A stretch of 64,000 nt of DNA from Salvia splendens (Eukaryota; Streptophyta; Magnoliopsida; Lamiales; Lamiaceae), in NCBI RefSeq assembly GCF_004379255.2, contig NC_056052.1, positions 14,850,589 through 14,914,588 of the forward strand, read 5' to 3'. The notes under the pieces are model-generated. The model was not told the origin of the DNA. It ran no database searches and saw only the letters and a list, made by a program, of their open reading frames with translations. Shown here piece after piece: positions 23,109 through 34,803 of this stretch. Both the position numbers and the translations under genes were made by a program. Each line of letters begins with the position of its first letter. Position 1 is the stretch's first letter.

Positions 23109-25259
23109 TTCGTTCTTTCACTCTGGTCCGAGAGTCTTCTTTCACATTAAGTCTAGATTAGTACCCTAGATTAAAAGTGTCACGAAGGCTCAACATCCGA
23201 AGCATCACGCTCAATCTAAAGAAAATGAGGAATGTTTAAAGTTGTGTTGGTGGAGTTTGATTGAGGAAAAATATTTATGTTGTGGAAAGTTGTTGGAAAT
23301 TTTTGAAATATATATATATATATATATATCTTTGAACTTTAAATGAAAGTATGTTAGCTCTTTTCTTTTGGGAATTGAGATCTTGAAGTGAACGAGAAGT
23401 ATGATGTGGTTATGTATAGCGATATACGTTTATGCATGTTTAATTATGTAGTATGTGAATAATGATTTAAGTGATGGTTTGTGAATGTTGAAGTGTGAGG
23501 TATTTTATGAAATTGCCGATAGAAGAAATTATGATGCTATGAACTTTGTATGGAAACATGGATGTTTGTTAGATCGAACGATATCGAACTTAGTTGTTAC
23601 AACTGCAATATCACTTTTCCAAGTGATAAGACAAATAGAAATATGTTGTGCGAATTCGAACTTCATTGAAAAATTACAAATTCACTATTGTCTTCCTGAA
23701 CGATAAGAATAAGGAGAATGCGAATAGACATTACATACGATAATGAGCTCAAGAGGAGAAGGTGTGCAAATTGAAGAGAATTTCCGAATGAGAAAAAGTA
23801 CGAGACAAGAGGAGATGCCAAATGATGTAATCCTACAACGGGGAGAGAGATCATACCTGTGATCTGATAAGCTAAACCTTTTCTTACGTGGCGATGCGAC
23901 GCAAAAGACTATTATTGCGTGTAGAGAGCGCGAGTATAATTACAATGTTTTTAAGAGAATGATTGCTATGACATGCAAGGAATAATATGACGATATGGAT
24001 TCTGACTATCATTATTAGTGGCAAAGACATGTTGAATCTCAGCGTGGAATCCACAGTTTCTTAGAGCGATGTTACCAGTTTCGGCTTGCGAAAGACTAAC
24101 GAGGGAGTGCGACTTTAATAGCTAGAACAAACTATTTTAATCAACAGTTCTTACTTGGATTCTAAGAAGTTATTTTTCAGGACCCTTCAAATAACCGTGA
24201 GCGTTATTTTTCAGGACCCTTCAAATAACCGTGAGCCCTTGTCTATTTAACATTTTGTTTCACTCACTCTTGCAAGTAATGCATATTATTTCTTTTCCTC
24301 CATTGAGTCATAACTCACTTTCAGTTCTTGGAAAGTGGTGTTGCCTTCATAACCTTGGACACTTGGAATGATTGTAGTCTTCTTTGACTTATTATTTATA
24401 CGAACAATATTTTGACTTTGTGAGCCTTTGCTATTGAACTTCATTCCTAAGGTTGTTTGCAGTTATGTCCTTCAATATAATCACGTTTCGCAGACATGTT
24501 TTCTATGGGATATTCTTCTTCGAACTTTTGTTCAGCTTTTCATTTTGTAACCATGTCCGTGTCAAGTTCTTTCTTACAGAGTGAAACTCTTTTTGGTTCA
24601 ATTCCACTATATGTGTCATTTCCATATTAGAACTTTTCTTTCTACAAGACGAAGTTAAGGCCTACATTTTGTACCTTGCCTTAACAAATTTAATCTACTT
24701 GATTTTTTTTTAAAAGTTCCTTTGACTTTGGTTGTCTTTCACAAACTTATGAACCCATTGATGTGATTTTATTGTTCCATATTATGATTTTCGTTTAACC
24801 ATGATCAGTGCTGCTTTGTGACAACTGCCTACATTCTAAATCCTCATGCAATTGATCATTTTTGGTCGTGACATGTTTAAGTCCTTATCCATTGATGTGT
24901 GGACCTTTCAAATTTGGTCTAACAACTGAATTATCTTGTTTGGTAGCCTACTATGACAATTGAGATTTAGTTCGATTTCATCATATGTTCATGACTAATC
25001 TTATGTTCTTTCAAGCTCCGTGGGGATGATCCTAACCAATTGTTGCAAGTTAGTGAGATTCAAAACAAAAGTCGAGCTGAAATTGTAATTCTAGTTTCCT
25101 TGAGAGATTTTGGAACTTTTCAAATTTAAAGCATTTTTTTCAGTGTTTGTATAATTCGAAATCGGTTCATATCCAAGTTAAGACTGTTTGATTAAATTTT
25201 GAGTTCTTGATTCGTATTCTGAGTTCCTGATGCAACACTTTAAGGAAAGGTAAAAGCTT
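23109..25259 (+). other. degraded gag/protease region of the chromovirus
   Basis: About 2.1 kb where gag and protease should be. Only short frames exist (for example 23485-23706), and I see no zinc knuckle and no DSG/DTG protease motif. A TA microsatellite sits at 23311-23328, and a 34-bp direct duplication at 24169-24202 and 24203-24236. Either the region is extremely decayed or it has been replaced by other sequence. Confidence 0.5.
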
Positions 25260-25940
25260 GATCTTTTAACATACAAGTGGAGTTTACCATTGACTTGGAA
25301 CCTGGATTTGCGCCAATATCGAAAGCACCATACCTAATGGCCCTAAGGAGTTGGCAGAATTGAAGATTCAGTTGCAAGAACTACTAGATTTGGGATTCAT
25401 TTGACCTAGTGTGTCACCGTGGGGAGCGCCTGTTTTATTCGTGAAGAAGAAGGATGGGACGATGAGGATGTGCATAGACTATCGTGAGCTCAACAAGTTG
25501 ACCTTGAAGAATAAGTACCCTCTACCAAGAATTGATGACTTATTTGACTAACTTCGAGGAGCTGGCGTATTTTCAAAAATGGACTTGAGGTCGGAATATC
25601 ATCAACTAAAGGTCCGACGAGAGGATGTGCCTAAAACTGCTTTTCGCACTCGTTATGGCCATTACGAGTTCATCGTGATGCCATTCGGACTGACTAACGC
25701 CCCGACGGTTTTCATAGACTTGAAGAACCGAGTTTTCCACGAGTATCTCGACAAATTTGTGCTAGTCTTCATTAATGATGTGTTGGTCTATTCGAAGAAC
25801 GAGGAGGAGCATGGATGGCACCTGCGAACCGTGTTGGCACCATTGCCGAAGGAACAACTTTACGCCAAGTTTAGTAAGTGTGAGTTTTGGTTGAATAAAG
25901 TGAACTTTCTTGGTCATATAGTGACGACTGATGGAATTTA
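25260..25940 (+). pseudogene. reverse transcriptase domain, inactivated
   Basis: From about 25270 the frame encodes EFTIDLEPGFAPISKAPY, then [20 protein letters not shown], then RELNKL and a PLPRIDDL motif, with stops at 25402 and near 25549. The longest open part (25579-25941) has [33 protein letters not shown] and [11 protein letters not shown]. In Ty3 elements the last motif is (F/Y)xDD. Here the first catalytic Asp is Asn (IND for IDD), so the enzyme would be dead even without the stops. RNase H follows after a stop at 25939. Confidence 0.93.
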
Positions 25941-25941
25941 A

Positions 25942-26560
25942 GTGGACCCAGCGAAGGTCGCGGCCGTGCAGAATTGGAAATCGCCAAAAATACCTAGTGA
26001 AATTCGCAGTTTCTTGGGATTGGCTGGATACTACCGACGCTTCATCGAGGGATTCTCTAAAATTGCGAGACCGATGACGCAACTGTTGAAGAAGGGAGTC
26101 AAAGTGGATTGGATGTCTGAATGCGAGGTGAGTTTCCAACTTTTGAAAGAGAAATTGATTACAGCACTTGTTCTAGCGATGCCGGAACCCGACAAGGACT
26201 TCGCCGCCTACACTGATGCGTCGAAAGTGGGACTTGGATGCGTGTTGATGCAAGATGGGAAGGTGATAGCGTATGCTTCCCGATAATTGAGGCCGAACGA
26301 GCTGAACTTCTCGACTCATGACTTGGAACTAGCAGCAGTAGTGCACGCACTAAAGATTTGGAGACATCATCTCTTGGAGTGAGATGCGAGATTTATACGA
26401 ATCACAAGAGTCTCAAGTACTTCTTTGACCAGAAGGAGCTGAACAAGCGACAACGACATTGGCTGGAGATCGTGAAGGACTATGACTGCGGTATTCACTA
26501 TCACCCGGGCAAGGCGAACGTGGTAGCCGATGCTTTGAGTATGAAGAACCAACCGCAACT
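25942..26560 (+). pseudogene. RNase H domain of the chromovirus
   Basis: 25942-26286 encodes the connection and the start of RNase H ([20 protein letters not shown], then [14 protein letters not shown] with the first catalytic Asp). A stop at 26284 and a shift separate this from 26358 on, which has [20 protein letters not shown], then [11 protein letters not shown]. The domain degrades the RNA strand during reverse transcription. It is contiguous with the upstream reverse transcriptase apart from the stop codons. Confidence 0.92.
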
Positions 26561-28110
26561 GGCTTCTTTTCTAACTCAAGAGGAAGCGTTGATCCATGAG
26601 TTCGATAGGATGCAATTGGAGGTAGTGAAAGCGCCCGAGACAGTAGGAGGAAAAATAGCGACGCTAGTAATTGAGCTAGACTTAAGAACCAAGATCATAG
26701 AAGCTCAGCGACGTGATGAGAATTTGGAAGAGACACGTGTGAAGGTGAGGTCCAAGAAACATGACCACTTTCGTGAGGAGGCAGACAATGCTTTGATTTT
26801 CGATGGACGACTATGTTTACCGAACGACGAGGCGCTGAAAGATGAAATTTTGAGTGAAGCACACGACACGCCTTACACTACTCACCCTGGAAGCACGAAG
26901 ATGTATCCAGACTTGAAACAACATTTTTGGTGGAATAGAATGAAAGGGGACGTAGCATCGTTTGTGGAACGATGTCTAGCGTGTCAACAAGTGAAGGCCT
27001 TACACCAACGGCCATATGGGAAATTGCAACCGATCGAAATTCCCGAATAGAAGTGGGATCACTTGGCCATGGACTTCGTGACGGGGTTACCGAAGTCACA
27101 AAAGGGGAACACTGCGATTTGGGTAACCATCGATCGACTCACTAAAAGCGCGCACTTCTTACCGATTAGGATTACCTATGGTTCGGACAAGTTAGCTAAG
27201 CTCTACGTGAGTGAGATTGTACGTTTGCATGGAGTGGCAAAGACCATTGTGTCCGATCGCGACACAAAGTTCACATCAAAATTTTGGATGAGTTTGCAAC
27301 GGGAGCTAGGCATGAAGTTGAACTTTAGCACTACTTATCACCCGCAATCTGACGGGCGGTCGGAGAGGACGATTCAAACACTTGAAGATATGCTGCGAGC
27401 CGTTGTCCTAGACCGAGGGGAAAGTTAGGAAACTGTTCTGCCATTGGTTGAATTTGCCTACACAATAGTTACCAAGCAATGATCGACGTGGCGCCGTATG
27501 AAGCCCTGTATGGTTGGAAATGTCGATCCCCACTCTACTGGGATGAGGTTGGTGAAAGAAGGATGTTAGGACCCGACGCTATCAAGGAGATGACCGAAAT
27601 TGTTCATCAAATCCGTGCAAGGATCAAAGAAGCTCAAGATAGGCAGAAGTCGTATGCTGACGTGCGCTGAACGGAAATCAAATTCGATGTTGGTGACAAA
27701 GTCTTCTTGAAAGTATCCCTGACGAGAGGAGTTGTGAGGTTTGGAGTGAAGGGCAAATTGAAACCGCGTTTTGTAGGGCCGTACGAGATTATTGATGAAG
27801 TGGGTCATGTAGCGTATCGTCTAGCGTTACCTCCCAATTTTGGGAATGTGCACAACGTGTTCTATGTCTCAGTTGCCCAAGTACATGTTTGACCCCAAGC
27901 ATGTGATCCATCAAGAAGAAGTTGCCCTGACCCCGACATGAGCTACGAGGAGAGACCCGAAGCAATCTTAGATCGAAAGGTGCAAGAGTTACGAAACAAG
28001 TCAATATCATCCGTGAAAGTGTTGTGGAAACACCATGGTCCCGAGGAAGCCACGTGGGAGTTAGAAGATACGATGAAAGAAAATACCCCGAATTGTTTTT
28101 GTGAGAAGAC
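26561..28110 (+). pseudogene. integrase and chromodomain of the chromovirus
   Basis: The H2C2 zinc-binding part is at about 26860-27000 ([18 protein letters not shown], then CLACQQVK). A stop at 27048 precedes the core at 27063-27428, where all three catalytic positions are readable: MDFVTGLP, VSDRDTKF and SERTIQTLEDM. More stops and a frameshift interrupt 27426-27480. 27479-27670 and 27707-27892 give the C-terminal part (GPYEII). The chromodomain at about 27938-28090 has PEAILDRKVQELRNK, VLWKHHGPEEATWELED. It parallels 1-1170 throughout, so both elements belong to one lineage. Confidence 0.93.
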
Positions 28111-28135
28111 CAAATTTCGGGATGAAATTTCTGTT

Positions 28136-28148
28136 AAGAGAGGAAGGA
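28136..28148 (+). other. polypurine tract of the chromovirus
   Basis: AAGAGAGGAAGGA stands immediately before the 3' LTR start TGTAGCACCCCG. Confidence 0.85.
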
Positions 28149-28818
28149 TGTAGCACCCCGAAATTTTGTGACTTCTTTTGTTTTATTAATGTGGATGTTG
28201 ATTGGGAAATTCATTTGTGGAATTTGATTTTCTACGTGATCGAGTAATTATGTGAATTAGGTTGTTGTGAGTTATGGAAGATAATGTGATTTATTTTCCA
28301 ATGTGTGAATTTTATTAAATGGAATCATGCATTTTTGTTCTAGCCATTTTATTGGAATTTTTGGCCCTCCTATTTATTGGAAATAGTATTTTCTCTCTTG
28401 GATTTAATTAATTACATTGGGATATTTATCCAAATTAAATCCAAACCAAATTGTCCCAATATTATTCTACATAATTTTCGACCACATGCTCATTTCTTGG
28501 CATTTTCGAAAGCTCCTATGAATTAGGAGAATAAATTATTTTTGTAGATTTAATTGGTACTTTGTTTATTTCCTTCCTTGAATTAAAAACCAATTAAATC
28601 TCTCCATATCCTATTTTAATTAGGATTTGACTCCTTCCTTCTTTAAGACCTCATAATTTTCGCCCCTTATACCTATAAATTTCTTAGGGGGATGAAATTG
28701 TTTGTTACATATTTTATGGGATTCTTACAAAACAAATTACCATATTTAAATCCTATTCCTATTTAATTTGAGGATTTAAATATTTTTCTTAAGTACTCCC
28801 CATAGTACACGCCCCCTC

Positions 28819-29276
28819 TGTTGACAATTGAAACATAAAAATGAATATAATAATAGCTCACATCGGTGTACACAAAGAGCTTAATCCAATATATAAGTCT
28901 CATGGGCCTCTCATCCTATCACCAATTGGTTTTAGGATGGAACCCATAGATTTCTATCATGGTATCAGAGCAGGTCGCTGACTGTGGGCCATATTTAACC
29001 GACCCAGCAGTATAACTGGGCTGAAAATTTGGGCCAGTGGTCCAACCGATCAAAAAAAAATTGGGCCGATTGTCCAAATCGATCATAAAAAAGTCCAACC
29101 CCTCCAAGATTCACCTTGAAGGGTTTGAGGGAGGGTGTTGGCAATTGAAATATAAAAATGAATATAATAATATCCCACATCGGTGTACACAAAGAGCTTA
29201 ATCCAATATATAAGTCTCATGGGCCTCTCCTCCTATCACCAATTGGTTTTAGGATGGAACTCATGGATTTCTATCA
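28819..29276 (+). mobile_element. TRIM (miniature LTR retrotransposon), 458 bp
   Basis: Two 141-bp direct repeats (28819-28959 and 29136-29276), starting TGTTG(A/G)CAATTGAAA and ending ATTTCTATCA, flank a 176-bp interior with no coding capacity. The interior begins with TGGTATCAGAGC (28960-28971), a tRNA-Met primer site, and ends with a purine-rich GGGTTTGAGGGAGGG. The 5' LTR of the host element shows the empty site, a C/T run before TTGCTACTTGGAG. The flanks are CCCTC and CCCCC. Confidence 0.9.
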
Positions 29277-29289
29277 CCCCCCCCCCCCC
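29277..29289. repeat. C homopolymer run
   Basis: About 13 C residues mark the right edge of the TRIM. The length may be inexact in the assembly. Confidence 0.7.
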
Positions 29290-30920
29290 TGCTACTTGGA
29301 GATTTTTTTTAAAATTGTCTTGTTACCTTATTTGTGGTTTACTCAATATCTTTTTACCTATTTTGTGAGTATATTTCTCTCCAATTAAATACCAACTGAA
29401 TTTCTATGCTAATTAAATAGCATAATTTTGGGTGTCTTCTGTGTTGTGTCAAAATTTCAGCTTCAATTGATGACGGACGAATTATTAACGAATTTTTCAT
29501 TTAAACTGCGAAGTCCTGTCAGAATTTGTGTTCCGTCCAATGAATTTCATTTTTGTTTTGACTGATCAAAAGACACGATTTTGGTGTGAAATGTTAACTG
29601 GATGAACCTTTATGTGTCTACTGTGGGGTGACCAATTTTAGCTTCAAATGTTATCGGATGGAATTTTAATGAATTTTACAAAAAGACTGCAATGTTCTGT
29701 CAGATTCTGTTTTGTTGAAATACTCTTTGTTGAAAACTTTTGAATGAAGAACATGATACACGTGTGAGTAAGGAACTTATCCTATGGTGTGATTATGTTA
29801 TGTGTTGCATGTTGATGTATGCTAAAGGAAACGTTTTGGTTATGATGGCAAACGATTAGGTTGGGCAATGTGAGAAAACAATGGAACGAACGATAGGGCA
29901 TGCATGATTAATATGTTGATAGAAAACTGATTGTATTATGTGTTATGATGTTGACAAGGGTTGTTGTGCGTAAGTGGGTACAAAGAGCAAGGGTTGCATT
30001 TAAGTTGTGAACTGTGTGGTATAAGCAAGCGAGGTAGGCTTTCTTTTACTAAACTCTTTTACGCTTTCAAAAGTATGATTATGGTGTGATAAGGGTGGTT
30101 TAAAATGTTATGTCATGCCATGTTTGTTTTATTGATGAGATTGTTGTCTGATGCCTAGTTTGTTGAGCTTGCTCCATTAGACAATAGGGCTATGTTAAAC
30201 GAATTCGGGTCTGAGTAGGGCCACAAACCCTACCAGGCTGTGTACACAGATGGGGTCGTGAGCCGTCCTTGCTAGTCGGCCGGTCTCGTGGGCTAATAGT
30301 GTGGCCACACTTTCGTCGCAATATGGTAAGAGGATGTGAATGATTAGTTGTTGAGAATGTGGGGAGATTGTTTTGCCTGGCCAGGCTATGAAACTGTTTT
30401 TGTGATACTCGATGATATTTCCTTTCTAAATGTAAAACTCGAGTTCACTATGGTATGGATGACATAACTTTTATCAAATGTTTTCGGCATGAGCCCACTG
30501 AGTATATTAAGTACTCAGCCTTGTATGTGTTTTCCCTATGTGCAGGTTGAGCAGTGATGTTGCGGCGGATGTTGAGTCGGGCTTTAAGAATTTATGGATG
30601 AGTCGTGTCTGCATACATAGGCGTCATCCTATGACTCTCTTTAGATAACTTATTTCCGCTGCCTAGTTTGAAATTGTTTTTTTTTTAAAGTCTTTCGTTT
30701 TACTCCATACTGTTTTATGATTTTAAGTACCTTGAGACATTAATCCGCTGCTTAACCATGTAATACCTTAGAATATTTTTTTTCTCTTGAAGTTTAGTCG
30801 AGCTTTGTGTTAAATGTCGTCTTTTATTGTTCCCCATTTTCTTCCCCGTTTCTTAGTTCCTCCCCTAGCCACGAATTCCCCGTCTTTGCTATCCTTTGTA
30901 AGGGAAGTCGTGATAAAATT

Positions 30921-31560
30921 GCAACTGGCCAGTTTTACCAAATAGTAAAATCTTTTTCCAAACACCTATTGGGATAAAATCATACTACTCTTGGCACACA
31001 AATTCGATGCAATAATATTTTTGATATATTCTAACCATTTCATTATTTTCACTTAAGGTTCATGCTTTGAGCTACGGTAAACCCTCGTATGTTGATAAGT
31101 CAAAGTGATGATAATCAAATGAACATATATATACAATATTATGTACAAAGACTAAAAATTACTAAACTCCCGAGATTGTATAATACTCTCTTGTCAGATC
31201 AATTCAGTTGTTAGCCTTTCCTAGAGAGAAAAGAGCTATCGAACAAACACTGCGACATTTCCAATAGGTAGCCAAAGCATATCTAGACCGTGAAATATTT
31301 TTCTTTTTGTAAGGTCAAGTTCTCTACTGTGAACCCCTCATATTTACTACTTGACCTATACCGCAAAAAGCCGTAGACTCATTTATTTAATGAATCAATG
31401 TCATTAAATAAACAACATATTAATACAGTTATTCTCAAAATAAAGGTTCAAAATGGATGTAGAGTTTCTCGTATACTTGCATGAGTAACTGTACAAAGAC
31501 ATGAACGTTCGAAGCAACTTTTAGTATACAAACCCCAACAGCTCAATACCGCTGACAATA
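30921..31560. other. AT-rich stretch, probably old retroelement sequence
   Basis: It is continuous with the sequence left of 20054 before the chromovirus inserted. No ORF, domain or terminal repeat was recognised. Confidence 0.5.
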
Positions 31561-31628
31561 CCACTGACAGAAACTAAGATGTCATCGAAGAAAAACATGA
31601 CAAACTTCTTCAAATACTCATGAAAGAT
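31561..31628 (-). pseudogene. fragment of a Ty3 reverse transcriptase
   Basis: On the minus strand this codes FHEYLKKFVMFFFDDILVS, clearly the Ty3/Gypsy reverse transcriptase core motif (here FFDD, catalytic pair kept). Only about 20 residues are readable. Upstream on the same strand MDLR near 31650 may be a further scrap. It is a relic of a minus-strand element older than its neighbours. Confidence 0.75.
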
Positions 31629-31832
31629 AACGAAGGAAATACGCCTTAGATCCATGATCCTAGCTCATGATCAATCACACAACTAACATGCTCGAAAAAA
31701 GTGGTGGTCCCTCATTTTATATCCGTTATCCTACATCAATCCTCCAGCTCATCACTCGCCACCTTGCCATCTCGGATGATACACTTGTTTTATTAATCTT
31801 ACATCCAACTTACTAGCATCACTCGGCGTATG

Positions 31833-33621
31833 TGATGCACTATTTTTTAGCACTAAAAGTACCTGCAAGTATACATGGTAGATCTAGTATATCTAAAGGT
31901 CAATATCGGATATCGAATACATAGAATAAATTTACAAATTTACACACGGTCTACCACATACCCAGCCCCATATACTATTTGGAAAAACATGATTTTTTGG
32001 GTTGATTAATTAACTAGACAGAAATAAATAAAGCAATTAATGAAACAGATACGCAGTTTGTAGTTAACTGAGAAAGCAAAACAGACAAGGGAATCCTAGG
32101 GTAGTGATTTCATCAACTCATTAGTAATTCTAATTATTTAGTTCTATGTTCATCCAACTCAATCTCTACTAAGAGTTATTCATATCGTGTATCAACACTC
32201 ATGTCACAAATATTGTATTGACACATTAAATATAAATCAATCAATGTCATCACCGATCAGAGATTAACAATAACCAAACTAACAACCTAGCAGCTAAATA
32301 TAAACCAATGAATATTTAAAGTAAAATGAGTTCCAAACATTAAACAAATAAAAAGAACTACATAAAGTCAATTACTTTTATCCCCTAGGTTCTATAAATT
32401 TAGCTATCTATAGACAGATAAACTAAATAAATATAAGCAAAATAAGACAGGTTCAATCTAACAAAAACTAGATAAAACCCGGAAGAATTAATCTTGCTCT
32501 TGCTTGATCTCCCTTGAATTCTCTGCTCCTTGTAGAAGATGGAAGAATTATGGAGAAATTTATCTGAAAGGTAGGAGATGGAATGAAGGCTCTAAGTGTG
32601 TTTGAATTGGTAGATAGGAAAATTTAAAACGTATTTACTGGCTCAATCTAGTGTTTGAATTGTCATATAATTATTCTGTGTGGCCCTTTCATAGGGCAAT
32701 GGCCCGTTGTATTAGGGCAAGAAAAGGGTGTATTACTATCAACAAAAATTCAGTGATAATAATAAGATGTCAATCTTAAATTAACTGAAATTACTAATAT
32801 AGCCTTCAGATTCAATATACTATAAAATGTCAGAGGATAGTTTTGAAATTTCTAACTATAAAGTGGTAGTGTATAGCATATCAAACATATGCTATTAAAG
32901 ACTATAGATAATATACCATCAATTCAAAAACCATAAATAGAATTAGAAATTCAAGAAAAGCATTGTTGCAAAATGATTGTGCTCTAATCTAAATGAGATA
33001 TAAACTCTAATTCAAACACACCTTAAGATTGGTGAATAATAGTATAAATTAGGTAATCGGGTACTTATATGCTTGAAAAAGGTTTGGAGATGGTTATTTT
33101 CTTGGCCTATAAGGAATGGAAAACATTTGGCTTCACAATGTAATATTTACTTCCCTTCCTTGAATTTCTACCTATATTCCCGTCAGCTTTGACTCCACAT
33201 TGCGATATTCGTAGAATAGCCATAACTTTCTCCAAGATCTCCGATTGCGATGATCTAAATACCAACGTTAAGCTCTTTCGAATACGAAGAGAATAGTGTG
33301 TAGAACGCCCTAATTGGACTTCAGAATAGCTGGAAAAATGAGTTTGAATTGAGGGTGATGTGCGCGAACAGGCCCAACGGGCCGCTGGAAAGTTTTTGAC
33401 CTCTGTGCAACTTTCAGCAACCGTTGGGTTGCGCTTCTTCTTCAGCTTCCAGATTTTGACCTTTTTCTGTCCCTTTTAGCTCTATTTTGCACATTTCTCA
33501 CAAAAACACGTCAACATACCAAAATGGATAAAATATGCAAATAATGGACATGTAATGCAATTTTGATACTCAAAACGGACCAAATAATGGCCTTAAAATA
33601 GTGCAAAATCCGAGCGTATCA
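31833..33621 (+). mobile_element. solo LTR of family E, TSD GTATG
   Basis: The LTR starts TGATGCACTATTTTTTAGCA and ends GTGCAAAATCCGAGCGTATCA. It is 1789 bp and flanked by GTATG at 31828-31832 and 33622-33626. TG...CA ends plus a 5-bp duplication mark an LTR retrotransposon reduced to one LTR by recombination. The conserved landmarks (ACTTGCAAGTATACA, CTAAAGGTCAATATCGG) recur at 17481 and 49576. Orientation is given as the TG-first reading. No internal region exists from which to classify the family. Confidence 0.88.
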
Positions 33622-33693
33622 GTATGCACCATCAAGTGCATTGCATGCGTGCACCAGCTAACACTTAGCGATGCGTGCAACACCTAAGAATAT

Positions 33694-33885
33694 TTGGGCT
33701 TAGGTTTTGTTCAAGTGCGTCGTAGCACATTAGGCGCGCAGAAATATTTGCCTGTTTTCGTGAGAAAAAGGTTTGATGACTACTTGATTGGGTTGACTGG
33801 GCAAGACCACCACCTGAGCTATGGTGCCATTGGCTCTAGAGAGTGTCAGATCAGTTTATCAGATCTCGAGAAATTGGGACAATGA
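33694..33885 (+). other. short frame of protein-like composition, unrecognised
   Basis: A 63-codon frame with balanced composition (FVQVRRSTLGAQKYLPVFVR, then GLTGQDHHLSYGAIGSREC) lies between the solo LTR and a Stowaway element. It has no Pro/Ser low complexity and could be a gene or retroelement fragment. I recognise no family and see no splice structure. Confidence 0.25.
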
Positions 33886-33970
33886 AATTGAGGTTGCATA
33901 GCCGAGCAATTTTTTATGCCCTTTTTGTTTTAATATCGGCAAAACTATCACTATACAAGCTAAACTTATA

Positions 33971-34196
33971 CTCCTTTCATCCCATAAATATAAGGGCTTT
34001 AGGGACGACACGGGTTTTAATGCGAAACCGGTAAAGTATGAGGGATGTAGAAAAAAAATTGATTGAAATATTATTAGTGGAAAATGTGGTCGAACTTATA
34101 AGAGAGAAAAGACTTGTCAAAAATAGAAAATGATTATTTTTGTGGCATAGACCAAAATGAAAAAAAAAGACTATTTTTATGGGACGAATGAAGTGG
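33971..34196. mobile_element. Stowaway-like MITE
   Basis: Ends CTCCTTTCATCCCATAAATA and TTTATGGGACGAATGAAG form the typical Tc1/mariner Stowaway inverted repeat (CTCCCTCCGTCCC type) beside TA. About 225 bp, slightly degraded ends. Confidence 0.7.
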
Positions 34197-34466
34197 AAGA
34201 TTGTATACCTTTTGTATTCTAACTTCTGAATGATTCCAATGTCATTTAATAAATTTAATTGCTTATAATTTTCTTTTATTAATGTTTTGACCTTTCAAAT
34301 AATTTTAATGAATGAATTAATTTTTAATTAAAATGACATTCTGTAAATTTTTATAAAACTATCCTTGTATATGTGTATAACTTATCTATCTACTATATAT
34401 TTTTATTCACAAAATTTGAAAAAGTGATTTGGGCTTCTTTTAATATAAATCTAAAGATAGATAGTA

Positions 34467-34716
34467 CTCCCTCCGTCCGCTATTCGGAGTCTCATTTCTT
34501 AGCGGCATGGGTTTTAAGAAATGTTAAGAACACTGGGTGAAAAAAAGTTAGTGGAATATGAGTCTCACTTGTATATATTAGTTTTAAATAAAATGTGAGT
34601 GAAATGAGTTAGTAAAATGTGAGACCCTATTACCATTTGTAGTAAAAATGAACTGGGACTCCTATTCGCAGACGGACTAAAACAGAAAAATAGGACTCCT
34701 CTTCGGATGGAGGGAG
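34467..34716. mobile_element. Stowaway MITE, TA target site
   Basis: CTCCCTCCGTCCGC at the left and GGATGGAGGGAG at the right, flanked by TA on both sides, 250 bp. The interior carries a second pair of complementary segments (TTCGGAGTCTCATT and GGGACTCCTATTCGCAG). Confidence 0.85.
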
Positions 34717-34803
34717 TATATTTTACTCAAAAACCAAAAATAAGATTGGTTTAGAGTACCGTCGGAGCAACTTGTCTACTCCATTTTAGGTTTTAGAGTA
34801 CTA

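Larger units (their letters stand above)
20059..30915 (+). mobile_element. full-length but dead Tekay/Del-like chromovirus, TSD AAATT
   Basis: A complete insertion of 10,857 bp. AAATT precedes the 5' LTR (20054-20058) and follows the 3' LTR (30916-30920). The order is 5' LTR, tRNA-Met primer site, a scrambled gag region, pol (reverse transcriptase, RNase H, integrase, chromodomain), polypurine tract, 3' LTR. pol has many stops and a changed catalytic residue. The 3' LTR lost about 730 bp and gained a 458-bp TRIM. It inserted into the family B LTR mosaic. Confidence 0.95.
28149..30915 (+). repeat. 3' LTR of the chromovirus, with a 730-bp deletion and a nested TRIM
   Basis: It aligns with the 5' LTR from TGTAGCACCCCG to GTCGTGATA. 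Sequence matching 5' LTR positions 20878-21607 is missing at about 29426, where ATAATTT joins GGGTGTCTTC. A short T-run is shared by both break points. The lost piece includes the TATA box and leader. A TRIM occupies 28819-29276. Otherwise the two LTRs are very similar. Confidence 0.92.

Noticed and set aside
29277..29289. C run as a functional G-quadruplex or similar element
   Set aside because: It is a homopolymer at a TRIM insertion edge, with uncertain length and no further G/C-run pattern.
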